A stretch of DNA of 64,000 nucleotides from Anaerolineales bacterium (GTDB lineage: Bacteria; Chloroflexota; Anaerolineae; Anaerolineales; Villigracilaceae). Both the position numbers and the translations under genes were made by a program. The stretch spans positions 1 to 64,000 of the forward strand of contig JAGNWT010000007.1 of assembly GCA_017985935.1 (NCBI GenBank). The letters run 5' to 3'. A model generated the notes under the pieces. It worked only from the letters and a program-made list of their open reading frames with translations, ran no database searches and was not told where the DNA came from. Positions 17,332 to 25,705 of the stretch are shown here, one piece after another; positions within the stretch are counted from its first letter, which is position 1; each line of letters begins with the position of its first letter.

Positions 17332-18423
17332 ATGGACTTCAACTTGATCTCTTCTGTTTTTGAGACGCTGCGAATCACGCCGCCCTCAAAGCTGACCCTG
17401 CTCGAAGCGCATACCCTTTCATCCGCGCATGTCCCGCCCTTTCCACCGGACATGCCGGCGCTCCTTGTTGGGATCAATTCACCGGAACTCTTCTCTCAGG
17501 TGAAAAAAGTACTGATGGCTGCGTATCCAAAGGAACATGAAGTGAGTCAGGTCGAAAATTCTGGAGTGAAGGTTGAGGCGCTGGGCAGGTTACAGCCGGC
17601 AGGTTTGGATTCGAAAACTGTCTCCTGCCTATATATCCCTGCGCTGGGGGAGGGTACATCGTTTGAATCCTTTGCCGAGATCGTTGCTCACTTGCGCGCG
17701 CCGGATGGCTGCCCGTGGGATAAGGAGCAGACCCATCAATCCCTACGGACTCATTTACTTGAAGAGTCGTATGAGGCATTATCTGCCATGGATGAGAATG
17801 ACAACGATGGCATGCGCGAGGAGTTTGGTGACCTGCTCCTGCAGATCGTGCTAAATTCGCAGATCGGGAGTGAGACGGAATCATTCTCCATGACCACGGT
17901 CATCAAAGGCATTTATGACAAGATCGTGCGCCGGCATCCGCATGTATTCGGCGATGTCGAATTATCGGATGTGAATGGTGTTTTGCAGAACTGGGAGAAA
18001 TTAAAGGAGAAGGAAAGAAGCGGCAGGAAAGAAGACAAAGGGGTATTAGACGGCGTTCCCGCCGCTTTGCCGTCCCTTACACAGGCGCAGGAATACCAGG
18101 ATCGTGCCGCGCGAGTCGGGTTTGATTGGCCGTCAGTCGATGGTGTGCTGGATAAGATCCGCGAAGAGATCGAGGAGATCAAGGCGGCGAAGGACCTTGA
18201 TGAGGTGACCTCGGAATTGGGCGATCTTTTCTTCGTGCTGGTCAATCTTGCGCGCTGGCAGAAAGTGGATGCCGAATCTGCACTTCGAGGTACGAATCTC
18301 AAATTCAAGAAAAGGTTTGGGTACGTAGAACGCTCCGCAAAAAAGCTGGGCAGAAACTTATCTGATATGACCCTGGAAGAAATGGATTTGTTCTGGAACG
18401 AGGCAAAAAAACTGGGAATGTGA
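17332..18423 (+). CDS. mazG: MazG-family nucleoside triphosphate pyrophosphohydrolase with a partial methylase domain
   Basis: 363 residues from ATG 17332, behind AAAGGA. From about residue 120 it is a MazG protein with two all-alpha repeats: LRAPDGCPWDKEQTHQSLR, EESYEA and EEFGDLLLQIV, which provide the Mg-binding acidic residues. It hydrolyses NTPs to NMP plus PPi. Residues 1-115 (AAYPKEHEVSQVE, SCLYIPAL) resemble only the C-terminal half of the tetrapyrrole methylase domain fused to MazG in YabN-like proteins. The SAM-binding half is missing and the upstream sequence is the rpsI terminator. The function of the remnant is unknown. Confidence 0.85.
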   Translation: MDFNLISSVFETLRITPPSKLTLLEAHTLSSAHVPPFPPDMPALLVGINSPELFSQVKKVLMAAYPKEHEVSQVENSGVKVEALGRLQPAGLDSKTVSCLYIPALGEGTSFESFAEIVAHLRAPDGCPWDKEQTHQSLRTHLLEESYEALSAMDENDNDGMREEFGDLLLQIVLNSQIGSETESFSMTTVIKGIYDKIVRRHPHVFGDVELSDVNGVLQNWEKLKEKERSGRKEDKGVLDGVPAALPSLTQAQEYQDRAARVGFDWPSVDGVLDKIREEIEEIKAAKDLDEVTSELGDLFFVLVNLARWQKVDAESALRGTNLKFKKRFGYVERSAKKLGRNLSDMTLEEMDLFWNEAKKLGM

Positions 18424-18425
18424 TC

Positions 18426-18956
18426 TCAGTTTTGGGATGTAAGTTCGATCGACATTAAATACTCATCGTATAACCGGCCCTCGTAATTGAGGGCTTTTGG
18501 TTCCGTGCCATAAGGGATGAATCCACAACGCTCGTAACAACGGATGGCAGGTCGGTTATCACTGACCACGGCCAATTTGACGACAATGATTCCGTTCTCT
18601 ACAGCCCAATTTAAACAGGTTCGCACAAGCTTCTCTGCGATATGATTTCCGCGCCAATCAGGTTTGACATATATCCCATATATGTTCGCTGTGTGGAAAC
18701 TTTTTTTTGAGGAACCACGGACAATGGTCGCCATGCCGATCAAACCAGCATTTTGTTCGGCGAAAAACATGGCTTGCTCGGCGCTGTTGATCTTTAATCT
18801 CTCCTCCCAGTATGTAATAGGCTTCGATGAATTTTCCGTGTAATCTGAACCGAAAGCCGTGGGGTGATTTTTAAGTGCCTCCAGCCGTAGGTCTCTAAAG
18901 GCATAAAGATCTGAGCCTTCTGCATGCCGGATTATGATCTCATCTGTGGATTTCAT
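18426..18956 (-). CDS. GNAT-family N-acetyltransferase
   Basis: 176 residues from ATG 18956, which overlaps the upstream lipoprotein stop (ATGA). The GNAT fold is recognised by IRHAEGSDLYAFRDLRLEAL, the acetyl-CoA-binding stretch IYVKPDWRGNHIAEKLVRTCL (R/Q-x-x-G-x-G/A variant) and the CYERCGFIPYG motif. The substrate cannot be read from sequence. It converges on the mazG-like gene with only two bases between the stops and no visible terminator. Confidence 0.85.
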   Translation of the reverse strand: MKSTDEIIIRHAEGSDLYAFRDLRLEALKNHPTAFGSDYTENSSKPITYWEERLKINSAEQAMFFAEQNAGLIGMATIVRGSSKKSFHTANIYGIYVKPDWRGNHIAEKLVRTCLNWAVENGIIVVKLAVVSDNRPAIRCYERCGFIPYGTEPKALNYEGRLYDEYLMSIELTSQN

Positions 18957-19582
18957 GGATTTTGTCCGCAAGTGAATCTTGCAAAGGCATCCTGGAATAG
19001 CGTTCGCGCGGTCTCTGTCTGCTCAGTGTAGGCTTTCCAGGCAAAAACCCGGTCTCCGCAGACCCATGCACCAGCGCCGCCGTTTGGGAGCACGGTGGCT
19101 GTGGAAGTGATGGTTGAATAGACTATGTTCATGCCCCGTTCCAACCTGACTTCGGGATCGCCAATGCGTGTATCCGCCTGTCCGATCAGAATCAGATCCA
19201 GCAGAAATTGCGGGTCGGTCACGCCGGGCGACCGTTGCCAGATTAACTGAATGTAGAGGCTGTTATTAACGGCGGCAAGAATTCCCAGTTCGTAGTTACT
19301 GGGGGATAATGGATTCTTCTGTGCGCTTAGGTCAAAAAAGGTGACCTCGGTCGGATGACCGATGCAGAATTGATATTCGCAGAAGAGCCCTGCCAGTTCA
19401 AAAGGGGTTGACGTTGGGTAGGGCGTATATGTTGGGAGAGGGGCTGCGGTTGGTAGGGCAATGACTGTGGCCGCTACCAGTTGATTGATCTGTTGAGCAA
19501 GATCGGGCGTTGGTTGAGCTTTCGGGGTACAGCCTGCCAATAGCAGCATGACCAGCCCCAATTTAAGAAAGATGCGATTCAT
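18953..19582 (-). CDS. Secreted lipoprotein, unknown function
   Basis: 209 residues with a lipoprotein signal peptide (lipobox LLAGC, Cys18) and a Thr/Pro-rich linker (PTYTPYPTSTPF) typical of exported proteins in this lineage. The rest contains four cysteines (CEYQFC and two later) that could form disulfides. No enzymatic motif is recognised. It is translationally coupled to the acetyltransferase gene. Confidence 0.75.
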   Translation of the reverse strand: MNRIFLKLGLVMLLLAGCTPKAQPTPDLAQQINQLVAATVIALPTAAPLPTYTPYPTSTPFELAGLFCEYQFCIGHPTEVTFFDLSAQKNPLSPSNYELGILAAVNNSLYIQLIWQRSPGVTDPQFLLDLILIGQADTRIGDPEVRLERGMNIVYSTITSTATVLPNGGAGAWVCGDRVFAWKAYTEQTETARTLFQDAFARFTCGQNP

Positions 19583-19620
19583 CTGATTATTTTATCTGAT
19601 TCCCGATGACATTTGTCATA

Positions 19621-19649
19621 TTGACGCGAGTTTGGGCATCAAGTATATT
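19621..19649 (+). promoter_or_regulatory. Promoter of the csoR-copZ-copA operon
   Basis: TTGACG (-35, 19621-19626) and TATATT (-10, 19644-19649) with exact 17-base spacing. The start site would fall near 19656, at the edge of the CsoR operator. A 14-base palindrome ATGACA-TT-TGTCAT lies just upstream (19606-19619), between this promoter and the divergent lipoprotein gene. Confidence 0.8.
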
Positions 19650-19658
19650 TTAGGTATT

Positions 19659-19682
19659 CCTACCCCCCTGGGGGGGGGTAGG
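19659..19682 (+). promoter_or_regulatory. CsoR-type operator
   Basis: Palindrome CCTACCCCCC-T-GGGGGGGGGTAGG. The TACCC...GGGTA core flanking G/C runs is the known CsoR/RcnR-family operator form. It overlaps the predicted transcription start, so bound apo-CsoR would block the operon until copper releases it. The right arm contains nine consecutive G, a possible slippage site. Confidence 0.85.
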
Positions 19683-19720
19683 AGAAAATCGAAACGAAAT
19701 CTGTATAGCCTGAGGAAGAC

Positions 19721-19990
19721 ATGGAAAACGAAAATACACTTCGAAGATTAAAAACCGTGGAAGGACACCTGCGTGGGGTAATTCGCATGGTAGAGGAAGA
19801 TTCTTATTGTATTGATGTGATCCGCCAGATCCAGGCGATCGAGGCCGCGCTAAACAAAGTTAGCTCGAAGATTTTGGAAGAGCATTTGAATTCGTGTGTG
19901 ATCAGCGCGATCCAGGGGAGCGACAAAAAAGAACGTGAACGCATGCTGAAAGAGATCACCGAAGTATTTGAAATGTCCACCAAGGTATAG
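19721..19990 (+). CDS. csoR: Copper-sensing transcriptional repressor CsoR
   Basis: 89-residue all-helical repressor of the CsoR/RcnR family. The Cu(I) ligands are in place: Cys30 (SYCIDV), His55 and Cys59 (EEHLNSC), the Cys-His-Cys set of true CsoR rather than the nickel/cobalt RcnR set. The conserved N-terminal helix LRRLKTVEGHLRGVIRMVE is present. It lies directly behind its own operator and is followed by copZ and copA, so it most likely autoregulates a copper-efflux operon. Confidence 0.93.
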   Translation: MENENTLRRLKTVEGHLRGVIRMVEEDSYCIDVIRQIQAIEAALNKVSSKILEEHLNSCVISAIQGSDKKERERMLKEITEVFEMSTKV

Positions 19991-20039
19991 CGTTGATCTG
20001 TCAACGTTTTGTTTCATCAATAAATTCAAGGAGAAAAAA

Positions 20040-20258
20040 ATGACCACTGTAACTTATTCCGTCCCTGCCATTTCCTGCGGACATTGCACCCGTACGATCG
20101 AGAACGAAGTGTCTGACCTGCAAGGTGTGCAGACCGTGAAAGCCGAGATCGAAAGCAAAAAAGTTGTGATCACTTTTGAGACCCCGGCCGACGAGCAAAA
20201 GATCAAGGATTTGCTGGCTGAGATCAATTACCCGGTCGAGGAACTGATCCAATTGTAG
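20040..20258 (+). CDS. copZ: CopZ-like copper chaperone (HMA domain)
   Basis: 72-residue heavy-metal-associated domain with the metal site SCGHC. ATG 20040 follows AAGGAGAAAAAAA; the frame is open further upstream but lacks a start signal. CopZ proteins carry Cu(I) in the cytoplasm and hand it to CopA and CsoR. Its position between csoR and copA supports that role. Confidence 0.93.
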   Translation: MTTVTYSVPAISCGHCTRTIENEVSDLQGVQTVKAEIESKKVVITFETPADEQKIKDLLAEINYPVEELIQL

Positions 20259-20305
20259 TTTCTTCCGTTTGAGTTTCGAACCAACCTTTTTACTGGAAGG
20301 CGATT

Positions 20306-23300
20306 ATGAGTGACACAAAGCAATTGACTTTACCGATCACCGGCATGACCTGCGCGAATTGTGTGGCCACAGTGGAGCGCAATCTGAAGAAATTGGACGG
20401 TGTGCAAACTGCGGTGGTGAATTTATCCTCCGAGCGTGCAACCGTGGATTTTGATTCTTCAAAACTGGGACTGACCGAGGTCATTGCGCGAGTCAATCGC
20501 GCAGGATATGGTGTTGCCACAGGTGAAGCGGAGCTTGTCATCAAGCGCCTTGCAGATGATAACGACGCCCGCCGCCTTGAAAAGGCGTTGGCTCGAATTG
20601 AAGGTGTGCTCGAAGCGCAGGTCACGTACACGACCGAGAAGGCACGTGTGAAATATGTGCCGACCATTGTCACTCAGGCTGAGCTGCGCCGCGCGATCTC
20701 TTCCGCGGGGTTCGAGGCGTTGGAGTTGGGCGGTGAAGCTGAGGACGTGGAAGCGGCTGCTCGTGAACATGAGATCAATGAGCAGCGCAGGCTGCTGGTC
20801 ATTGGTTTGATATTTACCGTGCCTTTGTTCATTCTTTCCATGAGCAAGGACTTCAGCCTGCTGCCCGATTTCTTTTACAAGGAAGCCTTGATGGGGGGGA
20901 TGCGCGAAGCCCAGCCCTGGTTTGGATGGCTGATGTTGGCGCTGGCGCTGCCGGTTCAATTCTATGTTGGCTGGCAGTATTATGTCGGTGCGTTTAAGGC
21001 GTTGCGCAACAAGTCGGCCAATATGGACGTCCTGATCGTGATGGGCTCTTCTGCGGCGTTCTTTTATTCGCTGCCGATCACTTTCGGCGTCCTTGTCGGG
21101 CATGTCTACTACGAAACTGCTGCGGTCATTATTACACTCATAAAACTTGGCAAGTTTTTGGAAGCGCGCGCCAAAGGGCGAACTTCTGAAGCGATCAAGA
21201 AATTGATGGGATTGCGTGCCAAGACCGCTCGTGTGATTCGAGACGGGGTGGAGGCGGAAGTCCCCGCCGATGATGTGCGCGTGGGGGATGTGGTGGTTGT
21301 AAAACCCGGTGAGACCATTCCTGTGGATGGGGTGGTTGTAGACGGTAGAAGCACGATCGACGAATCCATGCTGACGGGGGAGTCACTGCCAGTTGAGAAG
21401 AAACCCGGCGATCCGGTTATTGGAGCCACGCTCAATAAGCTTGGCTTGCTAAAGTTTGAAGCGACCAAGGTCGGCAAGGAAACCGCACTCGCGCAGATCA
21501 TCAAATTGGTCGAAGATGCACAGGGAAGTAAGGCCCCCATTCAAAAATTAGCAGATCAGGTCTCTGCGATCTTTGTGCCTTTTGTGATCGGCACGGCTCT
21601 TTTGACCTTTGCCGCCTGGTATTTCTTTGGCCCCGCTTTGCCTGCCAATGCTGGAGTGGATAATTTCACTCGGGCATTGATCTATATGGTGGCTGTGTTG
21701 GTCATCGCTTGTCCATGCGCCATGGGTCTTGCAACGCCGACGGCCATCATGGTTGGTACCGGCAAGGGCGCGGAGATGGGAGTCCTCTTCCGCACCAGTG
21801 AAGCGTTGGAACGGGCGGGAAGAGTTGGTGTGGTCGTTCTGGATAAGACCGGCACCATCACCAAGGGACAGCCCGCTGTAACCGATGTTGAAGTCACTGG
21901 GGGGTGGAGTGAAGATGACCTGTTACGGTTTGCGGCTTCGGTCGAAAAAGGAAGCGAGCATCCGCTTGGCGAGGCGATCTGGGCTGAGGCTACAACCCGC
22001 GGTTTGAAATTGGTGGAACCTGCCGGTTTCAAAGCAGAAGCCGGGCATGGCGTTCAGGCTGAGGTCGAGGGCAAGACCGTCATTGTCGGTAATAAGAGAA
22101 TGTTCGAGGCAAGGGGAATTCAATTGGGTTCGCTCGAGGCTCATTTGGAGCGTCTCCAAACTGAAGCGAAAACAGCGATGCTGGTTGCGGTGGATGGAAA
22201 AGCCGCGGGAGTCATCGCGGTTGCGGATACGATCAAGGAAAGTTCGAAGGAAGCAATTTCAGATCTGCACAAGATGGGTTTGAAAGTTGCAATGATCACC
22301 GGTGATAATCAAAAGACGGCCGAGGCGATCGCAAAGCAGGTTGGCATTGATCAAATTCTGGCAGAGGTTTTGCCCGAAGGTAAAGCGAGTGAAGTGAAGA
22401 AATTACAAGCCGGCAACGCCAAGACCAAAACTGTGGTTGCCATGGTTGGTGATGGAGTGAACGATGCACCTGCGCTCGCTCAGGCGGATGTTGGGCTTGC
22501 GATCGGCACAGGCACTGATGTGGCCATGGCTGCTGCTCCGGTAACTTTAATGAGCGGCGACTTGCGCGGTGTTGCGCGCACGATCTCTCTTTCACGCCAG
22601 ACACTCGCCACGATCAAACAAAATCTTTTTTGGGCGTTTTTCTACAATGTGGTGCTCATCCCTGCCGCGGCATTCGGTTATTTGAATCCGATGTTGGCAG
22701 CCGGTGCGATGGCATTTAGCAGCGTGCTTGTGGTTTCGAATAGTTTGCGGCTGCGTGGATATAAGATCGACGCGAACACCGCGCCGAAGACACGTGCGCG
22801 GCAGGTCATGGAACTTGCTCCATTTTTAGCCGGCGTTGCTGTGACCTTGATCCTTTTTGTTTACTTCACTGTGAATAGATTACAGGAACAAGGTGATCCT
22901 CAAAATGCGCTCATGGCTAACCTGGTCTTGAATGCGGTCTATAAGCCGATCGAGCCGATCGAAGCTGGGAAACCAACCAGACTTTACATTGATATTGTGG
23001 ATCAGTTTGGAAATTCCTTTACCAATTTCGAGTCCAAGCCTTTTGGAAATTACATTTACTTTGCTTATGTGGCCATTGTGCCAAGGGACTTGTCCTTTAT
23101 AGAGGCAAATCCCGCCGTTGTAGACCCCTACCTTGCTCATGCATTGAATCCAGGTTCAGACATGGGGATGGGGATGCCGGGAATTACGCCGACCCCGACA
23201 CCTGTCGTTCAATTCACCCCGACACCTTCAATTATCGACGAACAGAAGGAAGACCTTAAATTCATCCAACCCGAGGTGGTTTTTCCGACGGAAGGCGAAT

Positions 23301-23737
23301 ATGTTGTCTTTGTCGATTTTGAGCCGATCGGCGGAAGTCCTCTGACACGCGCAGTGCCTATTAACGTGGGCACAGCCCGTACAGATCCAGTGGTTTTACC
23401 TGAGCCCATTTTGACTCGCTCGAATAGCAACATGACCATTAATTTAAAATTTGATGGCGCGTTGAAATCAGGAGAGCAAAATAATATATATTTTGAAATG
23501 CTAGACTCTCAGGGCATGAACGTTACAAGCGATGTAACAACCATGTCTGGCGGTTATTTTGTCATTTACCTTGTCGATCAGGACTTGGAGACATTCCTTC
23601 ATCCTTCGTATGTGCTCGAAAACGGAACGCTTTCCGTTCCGGTCGAATTCCCAGATTCGGGCAGATATAAGGTATGGCTTGAATATGTAATAAATGGCAA
23701 GATTCAACAGGTTGACTTTGTGATTGATGTTGAATAA
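20306..23737 (+). CDS. copA: Copper-translocating P1B-type ATPase with a large C-terminal extracytoplasmic extension
   Basis: 1143 residues, about 300 more than usual CopA. HMA domain 1 has the site TCANC (Cys16, Cys19). HMA domain 2 follows but has lost its CxxC (DNDARRLE). The ATPase core is intact: TGES 357-360, the CPC metal channel 469-471, DKTGT with phosphorylated Asp513, a SEHPLG nucleotide-binding motif and GDGVND 715-720. After the usual end near residue 820 a further membrane helix (about 836-857) leads to some 285 outward-facing residues. These hold two beta-rich domains resembling YtkA/FixH-like folds, a Met-rich loop [10 protein letters not shown] near 950 and a Thr/Pro linker. 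I infer a role in catching exported copper. Third gene of the csoR operon. Confidence 0.93.
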   Translation: MSDTKQLTLPITGMTCANCVATVERNLKKLDGVQTAVVNLSSERATVDFDSSKLGLTEVIARVNRAGYGVATGEAELVIKRLADDNDARRLEKALARIEGVLEAQVTYTTEKARVKYVPTIVTQAELRRAISSAGFEALELGGEAEDVEAAAREHEINEQRRLLVIGLIFTVPLFILSMSKDFSLLPDFFYKEALMGGMREAQPWFGWLMLALALPVQFYVGWQYYVGAFKALRNKSANMDVLIVMGSSAAFFYSLPITFGVLVGHVYYETAAVIITLIKLGKFLEARAKGRTSEAIKKLMGLRAKTARVIRDGVEAEVPADDVRVGDVVVVKPGETIPVDGVVVDGRSTIDESMLTGESLPVEKKPGDPVIGATLNKLGLLKFEATKVGKETALAQIIKLVEDAQGSKAPIQKLADQVSAIFVPFVIGTALLTFAAWYFFGPALPANAGVDNFTRALIYMVAVLVIACPCAMGLATPTAIMVGTGKGAEMGVLFRTSEALERAGRVGVVVLDKTGTITKGQPAVTDVEVTGGWSEDDLLRFAASVEKGSEHPLGEAIWAEATTRGLKLVEPAGFKAEAGHGVQAEVEGKTVIVGNKRMFEARGIQLGSLEAHLERLQTEAKTAMLVAVDGKAAGVIAVADTIKESSKEAISDLHKMGLKVAMITGDNQKTAEAIAKQVGIDQILAEVLPEGKASEVKKLQAGNAKTKTVVAMVGDGVNDAPALAQADVGLAIGTGTDVAMAAAPVTLMSGDLRGVARTISLSRQTLATIKQNLFWAFFYNVVLIPAAAFGYLNPMLAAGAMAFSSVLVVSNSLRLRGYKIDANTAPKTRARQVMELAPFLAGVAVTLILFVYFTVNRLQEQGDPQNALMANLVLNAVYKPIEPIEAGKPTRLYIDIVDQFGNSFTNFESKPFGNYIYFAYVAIVPRDLSFIEANPAVVDPYLAHALNPGSDMGMGMPGITPTPTPVVQFTPTPSIIDEQKEDLKFIQPEVVFPTEGEYVVFVDFEPIGGSPLTRAVPINVGTARTDPVVLPEPILTRSNSNMTINLKFDGALKSGEQNNIYFEMLDSQGMNVTSDVTTMSGGYFVIYLVDQDLETFLHPSYVLENGTLSVPVEFPDSGRYKVWLEYVINGKIQQVDFVIDVE

Positions 23738-23776
23738 CTTTCTTGAAACATTAAATAAGATACCCCCGTAAATGAA

Positions 23777-23812
23777 AAAGAGGGCGCAGGGTAGACACCC
23801 TGCGCCCTCTTT
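23777..23812. terminator. Bidirectional intrinsic terminator after copA
   Basis: Perfect 16-bp stem AAAGAGGGCGCAGGGT (23777-23792) / ACCCTGCGCCCTCTTT (23797-23812) with loop AGAC. The A and T ends serve both copA and the convergent minus-strand gene that stops at 23821. Confidence 0.92.
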
Positions 23813-23820
23813 GATTTAGC

Positions 23821-24204
23821 TCAATCACCACCTTGAACAAGTTGGACGAAATCGGCGCATTGGGTCATGTTGGAACACTTCTTGGAGAAAATGTCCACAG
23901 AGTTCTCGTTTGAATGGAAGATGATCATGCGCAGTTTTTCGAGTGTGGAAAAACTGGTCAACAACTCATAAAGCCGATCGAACCGAACGCCACCATTTTG
24001 TCCCATGACAACTACTTCAGGAAGTCTCGAGACGATATCATTAAACAATACTTCTTCATTCTCGAAATCGACAGTTGAAACATCCAGATCATCATTCGAA
24101 CTGATTAAGCGAATGACACCCTCATCGAGAAGCGACCCGCGGTTGACCACGAGAACTCGGTGGGGAGTTTCAAAACGATGTTTGTTCGATTTTTCCTGAG
24201 TCAT
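23821..24204 (-). CDS. Hypothetical protein, possible degenerate receiver-like domain
   Basis: 127 residues. The order of hydrophobic strands (RVLVVNRG, LPEVVVMG, LRMIIFHS) and helices resembles a CheY-like receiver fold, but no complete Asp/Lys phosphorylation pocket is visible, so the call is weak. Three cysteines occur, two of them near the C-terminus (SKKCSNMTQC). It is divergent from the HTH/NosL-like regulator and sits inside the copper island, which hints at a linked role. The ATG follows GGAGGTCCTT. Confidence 0.5.
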   Translation of the reverse strand: MTQEKSNKHRFETPHRVLVVNRGSLLDEGVIRLISSNDDLDVSTVDFENEEVLFNDIVSRLPEVVVMGQNGGVRFDRLYELLTSFSTLEKLRMIIFHSNENSVDIFSKKCSNMTQCADFVQLVQGGD

Positions 24205-24317
24205 AAGGACCTCCGATCATAAATTACGATTTTAAAAAATATATTATTGACAGCTTATTTAAGAATGAATCTGTTACAATTTGTTAAATAAAATCTAAAC
24301 AAAATCAAAAGATGTAG

Positions 24318-24363
24318 GTGATAAAGTTTGATAAATAATGATAAACTTATCTAACTTTATCAC
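24318..24363 (+). promoter_or_regulatory. Palindromic operator of phased GATAA boxes upstream of the HTH/NosL regulator
   Basis: Arms GTGATAAAGTTTGATAA (24318-24334) and TTATCTAACTTTATCAC (24347-24363) are complementary at 16 of 17 positions. GATAA occurs at 24320, 24330 and 24340 and TTATC at 24347 and 24357, each step being 10 bases (one helical turn). It ends 21 bases before the start codon, so it suits autorepression. I infer it is bound by the neighbouring regulator. Confidence 0.7.
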
Positions 24364-24384
24364 GAGTTTCGCAAGGAGTCAATG

Positions 24385-24930
24385 ATGAAAAACTTAACCC
24401 CACGCCAACGAGAGATACTCAAATTGGTAGAGCAGAAGAGGGATCTATCGATCGAAGAACTTCGTCAGGCGACCGGGATTTCGCAGGCAACTGCCTACCG
24501 TGAAATTCAGGAACTTTCTCAATTGGGACTGGTCGCAAAAATTCCAGGGGGCATTAGCCAGGTTGAAGCATTACCGTCCCGTTGTGTGCAATGCAGGGGC
24601 GAGACGAATGCCCGAACCACATTTATCATTGAGCAAAAAGACGGCAAGAAATTGTCTGCCTGTTGTTCTCACTGCGGATTAATGGCCTTATCCAACACAC
24701 CGAACATCAACACGGTCATGACGATCGATTTTGTATATGGCAAAATGCTTAATGTCAGCCAGGCTTGGTTTGTGTTGAATAGCAGCGTCACTTTGTGTTG
24801 CAGTCCGTCTATTTTGAGTTTTTCAAATCGGGAAGATGCCGCCCGGTTTTCTCAGGGATTTGGCGGCGATGTGATGGACTTTCCGAACGCTCAGAAAAAC
24901 CTGAACCGAATGATGCTTATCCAGTTATAA
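24385..24930 (+). CDS. HTH regulator fused to a cysteine-rich NosL-like domain, putative copper sensor
   Basis: 181 residues. Residues 1-60 are a DeoR-like winged helix-turn-helix (LTPRQREILKLVE ... ISQATAYREIQELSQLGLV). A CxxC knuckle follows (Cys67, Cys70) and a CCxxC cluster at 93, 94 and 97. Residues about 110-170 resemble the copper-binding NosL fold: the order AWFVLNSS ... ILSFSNREDAARF ... GGDVMDF matches NosL, but the Pro-Met-Gly metal site is replaced by CCSP (Cys138, Cys139). ATG 24385 is favoured over 24382 by its spacing from AAGGAG. Copper genes on both sides and a large palindrome upstream suggest metal-controlled repression. The ligand is not proven. Confidence 0.75.
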   Translation: MKNLTPRQREILKLVEQKRDLSIEELRQATGISQATAYREIQELSQLGLVAKIPGGISQVEALPSRCVQCRGETNARTTFIIEQKDGKKLSACCSHCGLMALSNTPNINTVMTIDFVYGKMLNVSQAWFVLNSSVTLCCSPSILSFSNREDAARFSQGFGGDVMDFPNAQKNLNRMMLIQL

Positions 24931-24952
24931 ATTCATTTCTGACCATTGAAAT

Positions 24953-24985
24953 AAAAAACCCGAAGCTCGACGCTTCGGGCTTTTT
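24953..24985. terminator. Bidirectional terminator between the HTH regulator and the PCuAC gene
   Basis: CCCGAAGC (24959-24966) pairs with GCTTCGGG (24972-24979), flanked by AAAAAA upstream and CTTTTT downstream. It serves two convergent genes. Confidence 0.88.
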
Positions 24986-24997
24986 ATTATCGATTGG

Positions 24998-25450
24998 TTA
25001 TTCGGCGCGGATCTCTACCGGAATTGTGATCTCACCGGATTTTTCGAAGACCAGAGTCAGGTCGATCGTCGCACCAACAGTGAAGACATCATCTTTCTTC
25101 ATGATGCACATCACATGCAGATCGCCGGGCTTTAATTCCACCTGTCCGCCAGCCGGGACTTCGATCGGCTTATCCAACAAATTCATTCCCATCGTGCCAT
25201 CGCTCTTCATGACCATTTCATGCAATTCGATCGAGCCACATGCTGGGCTTGAGCCGGAAACAAGATGGTCAGCAGCGGTGCCGCTATTCTTAACCAGCAG
25301 GAAAATACCGCCGGCGGTTGGCATGGTCGCAGAAGGGCGTCCCCAGCCGCTTTCAACCGTAATGGAAGGAGCAGGAGCCGGACCGCAACCCGCAAGCATT
25401 GAAACCAGCAACAGACCAAGAACCAAACTGACGAACAAAACTTTTTTCAT
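24998..25450 (-). CDS. PCuAC-family copper chaperone lipoprotein
   Basis: 150 residues with a lipoprotein signal peptide (LAGC, Cys22). The body matches the PCuAC family (DUF461): GGIFLLVKNSG, a His-x-Met site (LHEM), a DGTMGM segment and the second site LHVMCIM after PGG-like turns, giving the Met/His copper site of this family. These proteins hold Cu outside the membrane and deliver it, for example to cytochrome oxidase CuA. GATAA boxes lie about 30-45 bases upstream. Confidence 0.88.
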   Translation of the reverse strand: MKKVLFVSLVLGLLLVSMLAGCGPAPAPSITVESGWGRPSATMPTAGGIFLLVKNSGTAADHLVSGSSPACGSIELHEMVMKSDGTMGMNLLDKPIEVPAGGQVELKPGDLHVMCIMKKDDVFTVGATIDLTLVFEKSGEITIPVEIRAE

Positions 25451-25475
25451 TAGAGCCTCCTGTGATATTTAGAGT

Positions 25476-25495
25476 GATTTGATAATATTTGATAA
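25476..25495 (-). promoter_or_regulatory. Tandem GATAA boxes upstream of the PCuAC gene
   Basis: On the plus strand GTGATTTGATAA is followed by another GATAA exactly 10 bases later (25481 and 25491). This matches the 10-base phasing in the operator of the HTH/NosL regulator. It lies 26-45 bases before the PCuAC start codon. Confidence 0.55.
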
Positions 25496-25634
25496 TATTT
25501 AATTAATCCTATCATTTATTATTATTGACACTAAGTTACTTCTTTCCGTAAAACTACTGACAAATTTCACAAATAATAATTACACATGTGCAGTGAAAAT
25601 TATCCTGTAAATCCTATTCGATATGAAAAATCAT

Positions 25635-25668
25635 GATAAGATTGGCGTAATTTCTTACTTTTTATCAC
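25635..25668 (+). promoter_or_regulatory. GATAA ... TTATCAC pair upstream of the first SafE-cupredoxin gene
   Basis: GATAA at 25635-25639 and TTATCAC at 25662-25668 form an inverted pair ending 37 bases before the ATG at 25706. TTATCAC is identical to the outer end of the regulator's own palindrome. Assignment to the same regulon is inference. Confidence 0.45.
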
Positions 25669-25705
25669 ATTGTTTTCATTTCACCAGATATTTGCGAGGA
25701 TAAAT

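Noticed and set aside
24247..24280. TTGACA ... TACAAT as the promoter of the HTH/NosL regulator
   Set aside because: The spacing is 22 bases, too long for a sigma70 promoter and beyond the 19-20 bases of MerR-type promoters. The true promoter in this AT-rich gap is unresolved.
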